Source of the DNA: an uncultured Lachnospiraceae bacterium | GTDB lineage: Bacteria; Bacillota; Clostridia; Lachnospirales; Lachnospiraceae | NCBI GenBank assembly: GCA_947629565.1 | Contig: CANREG010000002.1 | Coordinates: forward strand, 1-64,000 | Direction of reading: 5' to 3' | DNA length: 64,000 nucleotides | Shown: positions 42,402-51,600 of the stretch, piece after piece | How the letters are laid out: each line of letters begins with the position of its first letter | Numbering within the stretch: the first letter of the stretch is position 1 | Notes under the pieces: model-generated | The model's database searches: none | What the model saw: only the letters and a program-made list of their open reading frames with translations | Told to the model about the DNA's origin: nothing | Program-made: the position numbers and the translations under genes

Positions 42402-43940
42402 ATGCCAAAAATGAAGAACAAGGGTGTAAGTATGGTTGAGATTTTGATTTCCATTACAATCTTTGCCATATTGATGATACCAATTGTATCGGGTATTATT
42501 AGTTCGATGAATAATACTACCAATGCAAAGACCCTTCAGTATCGAAATGAATATATAGAGAATATAATTGAATATGTAAAAGAAGAATCTCTTGAAAATA
42601 TACTAGCGGGTAAATATTTTTCGGATAATGGTTCTTTCACAGATACCTCTGATCCTGTGAATGTTTCAGTTGACTTTTATAAGAAAACAGACGCTGCTAC
42701 GTATGATTTAAATCTGAAACCGTTGGCCGATTTAGCTACGGATAAGGGCTGGACATTGAATGTGAAAGATTCTGATGTTATGGATGGCGTGGGTATCGGT
42801 GCAAAGTCCGTTCCTTACGAAGTATATACTGTGTCAGGTAAGGTGAAGCTGGGCACAAAGCATAAAACCTATGCCTATAAGATGGAGATAAGCAACAAAT
42901 ATTATGCGCAGAAAGAAATTGACTCTTCTTATGTGAATCCTAACAATTTGGCCTTGGGTGTTGTGGAAGATATCGATCATACAAAGGTTGCATTAATCAA
43001 CGGAACGATTGCTAATTATGACACAGCAGTATCAAATGCATTTATGACTAAGAAGTTAGAGGTATTAAAAGAGAAGAATCCGGATTGGTATGATATTTAT
43101 ATTAATCAGGCCGAGGCAACGAATTTGTTTCCAAATGATACGGCTACCCGGAAAATTATTCTCAAGGTTTCCGGCAGTGAAACAAAGGGTTATACGGTAA
43201 CCTGCGGATTGGTATATCATGATAATTCAACGAACAGTACTGTCCAGAGCGCTCTTGCAAATTATAACATTGAGTATATGCCTTTTGAGTATAATTATCC
43301 GATAGATCCTACAACAAAGAAAGCAGTACTTCCCAATATATACCTTATGTATAATGTGTGTCTGTATAACGGGCGGTTCTCCAGTGATGATTATATCGTG
43401 TTTGACACGACAGAAATGGAAGACGATACGCCAATTAACTGTTTTGTTGTTCAGACGGCGGAGAAGTATTCCACTAATTTGGCGGAAGCAAATCCGGATT
43501 TGGATGCTTCAAAGACATTGTATAACAATCAACTGACCACGGATGCTGTTGTAAGAAATGATATCAATATCCATATGGTTGCTGTTAAAGGGTCGAAGTT
43601 ATCTAATTTATATGTTTATCATAATTTTGACAATGGCTCACCCAATATGGACGCCAATAAAAAGAATGAAAAACTATTGTATCGGAATACAGATGCTGGT
43701 CTGTTTGACAGCACATTGCCGACAACGGAATATGTTCCATTGGTTTCATATCAGCCGGGAACCGGTTCGCCAGATCCCAGCAGCAGTGCTGCGGCTGTTG
43801 GTTCCTTAGATAGCGCAACGGCGGAGAATCGAGGGCTATATCAGGTTAAATTGTGGATGGCAGAAAGTGATAACATAGATGATGTAGATACATCAGCAAA
43901 TCCAGTGATGACGGCAACGAAAGGAGGAGATGAGTCTTGA
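42402..43940 (+). CDS. Minor pilin-like protein with prepilin N-terminus (PilV/GspI-like position)
   Basis: A 512-aa protein starting at ATG 42402 (GGAG ten bases upstream). The leader KMKNKG is followed by VSMVEILISITIFAILMIPI, with Glu at +5 and a hydrophobic helix; the +1 residue is Val rather than Phe or Met. The globular part is much larger than usual for minor pilins and has no recognised domain. Conserved features are few: KTLQYRNEYIENIIEYVKEE after the helix and an acidic C-terminus. It is the first of four consecutive pilin-like genes that may form an initiation and tip complex. Confidence 0.82.
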   Translation: MPKMKNKGVSMVEILISITIFAILMIPIVSGIISSMNNTTNAKTLQYRNEYIENIIEYVKEESLENILAGKYFSDNGSFTDTSDPVNVSVDFYKKTDAATYDLNLKPLADLATDKGWTLNVKDSDVMDGVGIGAKSVPYEVYTVSGKVKLGTKHKTYAYKMEISNKYYAQKEIDSSYVNPNNLALGVVEDIDHTKVALINGTIANYDTAVSNAFMTKKLEVLKEKNPDWYDIYINQAEATNLFPNDTATRKIILKVSGSETKGYTVTCGLVYHDNSTNSTVQSALANYNIEYMPFEYNYPIDPTTKKAVLPNIYLMYNVCLYNGRFSSDDYIVFDTTEMEDDTPINCFVVQTAEKYSTNLAEANPDLDASKTLYNNQLTTDAVVRNDINIHMVAVKGSKLSNLYVYHNFDNGSPNMDANKKNEKLLYRNTDAGLFDSTLPTTEYVPLVSYQPGTGSPDPSSSAAAVGSLDSATAENRGLYQVKLWMAESDNIDDVDTSANPVMTATKGGDES

Positions 43941-46924
43941 TGATGAGAAAAAAGCATGGTAAACGGAAACAGAATCAAGGTAACAGTTACATAATGGTTG
44001 TGGCTACAATATCTTTTCTTGCTGTTTTGGTAGCTGCAATTTTAGTGGCGGTAGCGTTATGTTATCGGTTGAAAGCCTTTGACATTAATGCCAGGGATAA
44101 TTTCTATTATCTTGAACAGGCGATGGACGAAATCTATGCGGGAGTTGGTGCAGATGCAATGCAGCATTTGAACGAGGCATATGATGATACCATTGAAGTA
44201 TTGGTATATTATGATGTTACCACGCAGGCTTATGTAACTATGGATGATGAGGAGGCTAATCGGATACTTAAAAATACCTATATTAATCTGGTAAAGAACG
44301 ATCCCAGCTATGGCAGTAGTAATTTGGATGATTTGAAAGAACATTTGAATGGTTTTTTGAGTAATAAATATGCCGATGACAATAAAGAAGGGATACAGTT
44401 ATCTATTGAGAATCGTGTTACAGATGACGATTCCCTGACGATTGTTAATCTGCTGTTAAAAAGAGAGGCTGTATATAGTACGGTCAATTCCAGAAAATCA
44501 GTAGATGACGAGGGCAATGTTACTGTAGCAGCCGGAGATACTTTTGTACAGACAATTACTACAGATTTGGTGATTGGCAAGCCGGAGTTTAATGTTAATT
44601 TCAATACAATCTCCTCTGATTTGAACGACTTGTATACGTATTCCTTTGTTGCAGATAAGGGTATTGAAATTGGAAATGCTACTACGAAGGTAAATATTAC
44701 TGGTAATATCTATGCGGCTTCGGATTTTTATAATAAGGATTACAATATAACCGATACATCCGATCCGAATTATATTTCCAAAAATGATACTGACGGCTCA
44801 GCTGTAAAATATGCGGCGGTCAGCAATTATAAAGACTCTGAAGACCGATATAAAAATTGTGATGGCAAACAGGAAAAGAGTATGTATTCCGGTATCTACA
44901 TTGATGGTGCGGATGTAATTATATCTGCCAATCGTGTAATCGTTCCCGGAACTATTTCTGCGTTTAACAGTGCAAGCCTTACGCTTTCCGGCGCCAGCCA
45001 AAGTACCGCTAATGCATCAGAAGTATGGGCAGATGGAATTGCATTGGGCGGTTATTCCTTACTGAAGAGTGCAGAGAGCAAGGATGTGCAGGGTTCCGTA
45101 GTGAATATGCGTGCGAAGGCTTATATTGCGGACGATTTGGAGTTAAATGCGAATTCTTCATATTTCAATATGGTCGGAGAATATTATGGTTATAATTATG
45201 CTTCTTTAGACAACAGAACATATACGGATGCCTGTATCACGGCTAACGGAGGAAGGACCTTTGTTTCTAACGTAAAGGATACAATTAAAGACGGCGCTAC
45301 TCTGGAAGGTCAGGCACACTATAACAGTAGTGCTGTTATTGTGAATGGTGAGAATTCATCTTTGGATTTGTCGGGTGTTACTAATATGTATATTGCCGGC
45401 CAGGCATACATTGAGACGTCTAAGGATTATGGTGATGATGAGGATAAGGAAGTAACGGTTACTAATAAAAATGGCGAAGAAGAAACAGTAACAACGGATA
45501 CTTATGATTATCCGGGACAGTCAACGCGTAAAGAGACAGTTGTCACAAAGACAACAGAAAAGGATGGAACGGAAGTAGAAAAGACGGAAGAAGTGGATGT
45601 TCCGGATAACTATACGACCAATTCGAAGGACTTTAAGGATGAAGACAAGAATACGAACATTCAGGATTATCGTACCGGTGAAGCAATTTCTATAAAGAGC
45701 AACCAGTTAGCGTATATTCCAAACTGGGCGGTTACGGATACGGAAGATGGCTTGTATTTATCCCTTCCGGCCGGACTTAGAAATTATGACATTTTCAAGG
45801 ATAATTGGGACGATTTATCCCACATTCCTATTATTAAAACAGTTGTTTCAGGTAAAAGGTATTATTTCTTTGACTTTTCTACCGAGGAGACAACAAAAGC
45901 CGGCAAGACACAGGATGTAATGAATAAATTTATTGAGGCTTATGCGGATATGTTTACCTTAGAGCCGGAGCAGACTGTTTCAGAAGGCGAGACGGCGCAG
46001 CTTACCAATATTACAGATTATGATTATTTTAAGATTCAGATGTTGAAGGTAAATACAACCTATGATGATTCAACGAAAGCGCCGGATACAGATGCATCGG
46101 GTAATTATGAGAACATATATTCCAATTCGGCAATTTCAGTGAAGAATGGCGCAAGCTTTACGATTAAGGCAAAGAGCAGCAGTATTAATCCGTTAATTAA
46201 GGCTGCCGGCAATATTAACAGCAGTATTAATGAACAGAATAAATATATTGCCGAAGATGCTGCAAAGAGAACGGATTTGGTATCTGAAAATGAAGAGCAG
46301 GATGCTTCTGCATTGGCTAATACGGTTACAACCAGACTGCAAAGTGAATATAAGGAAGCTAAGTGGATGCTGACGACAACAAGCCGGAACCAGGCCGGCG
46401 TATCTGATGCGCATACCATGAAGGAAAGTGATATTACGCCGATTAATTATTTCTTCTATTTCAATAAGTTAGGAGATAGCTGGAATGATATTATCGTTAA
46501 ATTAAATTCCGGATATAAAGTTTGGGTTTGTAAGGGAGATGTAGAAGTAACTGCGGAAGATTTCCCAAGCGGCAATGTTCAGGGAATGATTATTTGTAAG
46601 GGTGATGTTACATTTGCATCTGATGTTAAGTCCTTTGAAGGTCTGATTGTATCCGGAAGCAAAGTAAAAATCAACCAGACCATGAACTTTATGGCGAATG
46701 AGGAGATTATTAAAACGATTCTTCGGGAATGTGATGAATCTCAATTGTCTGCGGATGCTTCTAAGAATTACTTTGAGGTATGTAATTTGTTCCAGCAGTA
46801 TCAGTCTATATATAAGGTTGATGAAGATTCCGGAACGATACAAACAGAATCTACAAAGAATATTAGCGCAGTGCAATTTGAAGATGTACTTAGCTTTAAG
46901 AATTGGAAGAAGAATGTAGATTAG
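43937..46924 (+). CDS. Giant PilX/GspK-like minor pilin without Glu5
   Basis: A 995-aa product by the first ATG; TTG 43937 lies nine bases after AGGAGG and overlaps the upstream stop, with ATG 43940 and 43943 as alternatives. The basic leader RKKHGKRKQNQG is followed by NSYIMVVATISFLAVLVAAI, a pilin-like helix with Met where pilins have Glu at +5. GspK and PilX-type proteins also lack or vary this residue and sit at the tip. The ectodomain has about 950 residues, including a charged Thr/Glu/Lys-rich stretch (residues about 510-560) and beta-rich parts with ITGNIYAASDFY and MIICKGDVTFASDVKSFEGL. The latter resembles polymer-forming or autotransported surface repeats. No enzyme domain is recognised. 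Confidence 0.75.
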   Translation: MMMRKKHGKRKQNQGNSYIMVVATISFLAVLVAAILVAVALCYRLKAFDINARDNFYYLEQAMDEIYAGVGADAMQHLNEAYDDTIEVLVYYDVTTQAYVTMDDEEANRILKNTYINLVKNDPSYGSSNLDDLKEHLNGFLSNKYADDNKEGIQLSIENRVTDDDSLTIVNLLLKREAVYSTVNSRKSVDDEGNVTVAAGDTFVQTITTDLVIGKPEFNVNFNTISSDLNDLYTYSFVADKGIEIGNATTKVNITGNIYAASDFYNKDYNITDTSDPNYISKNDTDGSAVKYAAVSNYKDSEDRYKNCDGKQEKSMYSGIYIDGADVIISANRVIVPGTISAFNSASLTLSGASQSTANASEVWADGIALGGYSLLKSAESKDVQGSVVNMRAKAYIADDLELNANSSYFNMVGEYYGYNYASLDNRTYTDACITANGGRTFVSNVKDTIKDGATLEGQAHYNSSAVIVNGENSSLDLSGVTNMYIAGQAYIETSKDYGDDEDKEVTVTNKNGEEETVTTDTYDYPGQSTRKETVVTKTTEKDGTEVEKTEEVDVPDNYTTNSKDFKDEDKNTNIQDYRTGEAISIKSNQLAYIPNWAVTDTEDGLYLSLPAGLRNYDIFKDNWDDLSHIPIIKTVVSGKRYYFFDFSTEETTKAGKTQDVMNKFIEAYADMFTLEPEQTVSEGETAQLTNITDYDYFKIQMLKVNTTYDDSTKAPDTDASGNYENIYSNSAISVKNGASFTIKAKSSSINPLIKAAGNINSSINEQNKYIAEDAAKRTDLVSENEEQDASALANTVTTRLQSEYKEAKWMLTTTSRNQAGVSDAHTMKESDITPINYFFYFNKLGDSWNDIIVKLNSGYKVWVCKGDVEVTAEDFPSGNVQGMIICKGDVTFASDVKSFEGLIVSGSKVKINQTMNFMANEEIIKTILRECDESQLSADASKNYFEVCNLFQQYQSIYKVDEDSGTIQTESTKNISAVQFEDVLSFKNWKKNVD

Positions 46925-46935
46925 GCGGTGATGGC

Positions 46936-47526
46936 ATGAAGAAGAACAAAGGTTATACACTAATTGAAATGATTATTGTCATTGCTATTATGGCAATATT
47001 GACAGCCGTTGCATTTGTTACTTTGGGCGTTATTCATCAGGCAAAATGTAATGCGGCTGTTAATTCCCTGGATAATCAGATTGGAAGCTTGTGGATTAAA
47101 ACAAAGGCAATATCTCAGGGCAAAACCCAAACCAGTCCCACATCTTCTGAACCGGGCGCAGCATATCCTTTATGTATGCAGTTATGCAAGAATGTCGATA
47201 GTACAGATGATATAAGGGATGGATCCTACGAGATTATTTTGGGATATGAAGATGGAACTAACTTTATACAAAAGGAAAAAGTTGAGGCATTGACGGATAT
47301 TGTTTCAATAAAATATACCGAAACTTCAGGTCATGCGGAACAAAGACATAGTACGCTTACATCTTCTCCAAATGCAGATGGAACAACAGATAACATATTA
47401 ATTGAGTTTAATAAATCAGATGGCTCTGTTAAATATGGTGCAGGTACGTACGAGGTTATATATAATAACAGTACAGTGGCGTCGATTTATTTGGATAGTA
47501 TAACCGGAAATCATTATATCAAGTAA
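46936..47526 (+). CDS. Minor pilin-like protein with prepilin N-terminus (GspH/FimT-like)
   Basis: A 196-aa prepilin starting at ATG 46936 after GGCGGTGA; the open frame to 46903 overlaps the previous gene and has no site. MKKNKG is followed by YTLIEMIIVIAIMAILTAV, with Tyr at +1 and Glu at +5. The ectodomain is about 160 residues, has one Cys pair (CNAAVN near residue 46 and the CMQLC segment) and ends in beta strands (YEVIYNNSTVASIYLDS). Size and order fit a GspH-like minor pilin. Function is inferred from the neighbouring pilin-like genes. Confidence 0.82.
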   Translation: MKKNKGYTLIEMIIVIAIMAILTAVAFVTLGVIHQAKCNAAVNSLDNQIGSLWIKTKAISQGKTQTSPTSSEPGAAYPLCMQLCKNVDSTDDIRDGSYEIILGYEDGTNFIQKEKVEALTDIVSIKYTETSGHAEQRHSTLTSSPNADGTTDNILIEFNKSDGSVKYGAGTYEVIYNNSTVASIYLDSITGNHYIK

Positions 47527-47539
47527 GGAGGGAATGCAG

Positions 47540-48565
47540 TTGGGGAATGCGAAAAAAGCCAATCAGGGTTTTTCATTAATTGAATTGTTGATTGCAATGA
47601 CAATCCTTTCGATTATAATGATTATGATTGTTCAATTTATGAGTACATCCTCGGGAGCCTATCGCAAGACAAAGAAAAATCTGAATATCCAGACGGAATC
47701 CATGCAGGTTATGGAGCAGATGGCGGATACGTTGATGCAGGCGAGTTATGTCAGAGTCAGCACAAAGGATGATGGAATGTATACCATTACGAAGGCTGAC
47801 AAAGACACAAAAAATCAGAGGGTGGTAGCTGAGGCAGCTTCTTATGATGCTGTAAAATTTGATTTTGTACCGGATAATTACGGTAACTATGCGTTGAATG
47901 ATACCTTGAAAACTACAAGTCGTGATGTTATAGTCGATTTTACAACCTTTGAGGTATTAGATGGCAGCAGCGGTAAACCATATCCATTGGATACAGACAG
48001 TGATTTTATATCGCCTGATGAACCGGTGCGTTCATTCCGATATTTGAAGTCTACTGGAGAGTATCAGTATATCAAACCGGAGTTTATTTACGCAGAATAT
48101 GCAAGACAGGCTGATGATGGCACTGCCATTACGGTTCACGTGATATATTATATTACGGATATAACAGATACGCGGGATGGAACCTGTTCCATATATGTTA
48201 ACCGGTATGAGACACAGACGGATGCAGATGCTAAAGCCAAGAATTATGAATGGGCGCGCCAACAGATATTAAGTAAGTTAGGAGCCAGTGTTTCGACAGC
48301 AGCGAGTAAGAAGTCAGCTGTTACGGATAAGTTTACTTCGGCTAATACAACTATATCCGGTGACATCGAAGGATTGTTGACAGATCGAGTTTCAGATTTT
48401 TATCTGTCGGCAGATTCAGAGGGCAATGCATTCTTAGCGAATATTCTTTTTGCGGATGAAGGATATGAATATAATGTTGCGGAGACGATTAGTTTCAGAA
48501 ATTCTAACGTCCTGACGGTCCGGCCGCAGCAGTTATATAAGAAAAAAGGAACTGGAACACCATGA
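47540..48565 (+). CDS. Minor pilin-like protein with prepilin N-terminus (PilW/GspJ-like)
   Basis: A 341-aa prepilin. TTG 47540 has the best spacing (seven bases) from AAGGAGG at 47525-47532, while ATG 47534 lies only one base from it; both give the same leader. GNAKKANQG is followed by FSLIELLIAMTILSIIMIMI with Phe at +1 and Glu at +5. The pattern after the helix (QTESMQVMEQMADTLMQAS) is typical of PilW/GspJ, which scan for long N-terminal helices. The ectodomain is beta-rich and ends with SFRNSNVLTVRPQQLYKK, a common terminal motif of this subgroup (structure lists ending in R-PQ). It completes the set of four minor pilin-like genes. Confidence 0.82.
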   Translation: MGNAKKANQGFSLIELLIAMTILSIIMIMIVQFMSTSSGAYRKTKKNLNIQTESMQVMEQMADTLMQASYVRVSTKDDGMYTITKADKDTKNQRVVAEAASYDAVKFDFVPDNYGNYALNDTLKTTSRDVIVDFTTFEVLDGSSGKPYPLDTDSDFISPDEPVRSFRYLKSTGEYQYIKPEFIYAEYARQADDGTAITVHVIYYITDITDTRDGTCSIYVNRYETQTDADAKAKNYEWARQQILSKLGASVSTAASKKSAVTDKFTSANTTISGDIEGLLTDRVSDFYLSADSEGNAFLANILFADEGYEYNVAETISFRNSNVLTVRPQQLYKKKGTGTP

Positions 48566-48602
48566 TTAAGCATGAGTAGAAGAAAGGAAAAGGGAGAAAG
48601 AT

Positions 48603-51600
48603 ATGTCAAAGAAAAAAGTAATCAATATAATTTCAATTGCCGTCTTGATTGCTCTGTTTGCAGTGGTTTCTGTAGCTTCTTACTCTATTGCAACCAAAGG
48701 TCATGGAGAATCAAAAAATAGTATTAAGCTGGCAGAAAATGATATGACAAACAGAGGCGATAATTTGTCAGATATGACCTATATGACAAATATTGACTTG
48801 ATAATTGACAATGCAATAAATGCAAATGAAAAATTTAACGTAGTTGAAATTATACCAAACGGCGCCACCCAATCTGATTTGGGTGCGTACATTGCCAATG
48901 AAGGTTTTAGCAAGTATGTTATATCTGCCAATAAGGATAGTGTGGCCTCAGATATGCCGGCGGGTATGGTTAATTTTACTTTGCTTACCATACATGCCGG
49001 AACAGCTTTAAGCGACGTTGTCTCTGGCGAGGAAACGGTTCAGTCGATATTAGATGCAGCAGATTTAATCTATGTAAACAGTCCTGCCTATAATTCCTAT
49101 GATGGAACCAATAATATGAATGACGATTTGTTTAATTATCTTCATGTGTATGCTTTAGGTCAGGATAAACCGATTATTATGGATTATGTTACGAAGGGAA
49201 CTACGGCGGCAGCGAATAAGACTTATTATGATTTGGTCAATGCAATCAGCAGGAACCATATTAAATTCCGTACCTATTCATGGGCGGAAGGCTTAACTGC
49301 CGAGAATTTCTTCAAGGCAAACGGATCTTATTATCTGAAAAACAACGTGAATAGCAGAACAGACAGAGCGCCCGGTACAGTGCTTGTTGTAACGAATAAT
49401 GATTCAGCAGCCGATACCATGTACCAAAGAATGTCAGGATATAGTGATGTTATCAAAGATGCATATTATGGTATGAGTGATAAATTGCCGGAAGCAATGA
49501 ATTATACGGTTGTTTCGCCGAGTGCGCTTACAGTGGCCGAATTGGAGAATGGGTATGATTATATCCTTTTGGAAAATGATATTAAGACTGAGACAGTACC
49601 GGAGGATGTCTATAAGAAACTGAAAGCGTTATCAGAGTCTAGTAAGTATATTTTATATGATGGACGGATTATTGGAAATACTTCTGGCGAGGTAGTGGAT
49701 TCTGGTGCGAATAACTACCTGAAATTAATGGATATGCTGATTAGTAATAAGGGTGTAGCAAGGTATCCTCATGTTCTGGCTATTACCAGCGGTTTCTTTA
49801 CTTCCCTGAATGAGCAGCAGGCAGAAGGAATAGCCGGCGCTAAGACGGTTGCCGATATTTTAAACGGAGGGGATTATCGCGGTAGCGGCTCAAGAGGTTC
49901 TAACGGTAAGAAATTCCGTGTCCTGGAGTTACAGCCCTGTTATCCCATTGATCTGGAACTGGCACAGACAAAACCGGCAATGACCAGCAGCAAGGTGCAA
50001 AGTGTATATGAGATGGGTGGTAACTATTATGAGCAGCCTTCCGAAGTGCTTAGCGGCGTTACGAAGGATGAGGTAGAAGAAGGTACGGAGTACTACGCAT
50101 TCGAGTTGTCGAAGGCAAAGATTGCGTATGCAACAGGTCTTAAAATGACGCAGATTCAGATTGACCAGATGTCTACAGATGAGCTGATTACCAGAAAGGA
50201 TAAGCTGATAGAGACATATGATTTAATCTATGTAGGCGGTAATTCCTCTGCTCTGACACCGCATATCTTTGCGGATTTCTTTAGAAATCAAACTAAAGCG
50301 AGCTTAAAGGATGCATTAAAGGTATGTACTTATTTTGATATGTATACCCATACGGGAATTTCTGTTCCTTTGCGTGTGGCAGCAAGTAATAACAAGCAGG
50401 TAGTAACGAACAGTATTCCTTATGGTAATGTAGATAATGAATCAATGAGTACCTTTGTGGAATTAAATGGTAATGACATTACGAAGCGCAAGTTAGATGA
50501 GTTTATTGCCTATATGAATGCAGGAATGCCGATTATTTTTGAAAGCCGGGTAACGGAGGCTTTTGAGAAGGTAAAGAATGAGACTAACCGTCTAAAGCAG
50601 CTTGAAATGAATGATATTGACCCGGATTCCTTTATGTATGATCTGTTAGATGCAGCTTATGCGGATCAGGATAAGAAAGCTAGTATTCTCTGGGATTTTA
50701 AGGCAACAGATGGGCTGGATGATGAGGGGAAGCCATACACTGCTGTTACGCAGATAGATAACTCAGATAAGACTTATGGCAATACACTCGGAGACGTTAC
50801 TGTTTTCAAAGAGGAGGTTGGCGTTGAGATAAAAGATGTAGTGAACGCCTCTCAGACCAGACCGGTTTTAACTCTGACAAAGGCGCCGAAGGATTATATT
50901 GAGGGCAATGCGAATTCGTATAATGAGGCCGGAGAGAAGTTAAGCGTAACCGGTTATGCGACTCTTCCGGGTTCCGATTTGGCGGATATCACAATGAAAT
51001 TATATGTGGATTATGACGGAGACGGAGTCTTCAGTGATGATGCGGATGAATTGGTAAGCTCCGGAATTTATCATTATAATTCAGCAGAGACCACGCCGAC
51101 GGAAATGACCTTAACCTATGATGAGATGGATGAAGATTTTTATGGTCTTGTCAGCTGGAAGGTAGTTGCTCTGGCTCAGAGCGGCGCTTGCGCTGTGACA
51201 GAAGGCTATGCATACTATCCGAAGAAAGAGGATTTGGAAAAGAAGACAGTCCGTATTTTAGAGATTATGCCGGTTGCAGATACCAACGCATCAGGAGAAG
51301 GCGAAGATGAGAATGACGGCCATTCCCTGTATCTGTGCCCGGAATGTCAGATGGCAGAGTACCGCGCTAAGTATAATATATGGTGTAACGGTCTTGATGC
51401 ACTTGCGGAGAATACATCCGGTGATGATGAGACAATAAATGGCGTGAATTTAGGACTGCATCAGCACAAGTTTGGCATTGTTAAATTTGATTCTACCATT
51501 ATGGATGAGGATTGGGATTCCAATATAGCTGATATTTTGTTAGAGGACTATGATTTTGAACTGGATATTGTGACAGTTAACGAATTTGAACAAGTTGTCA

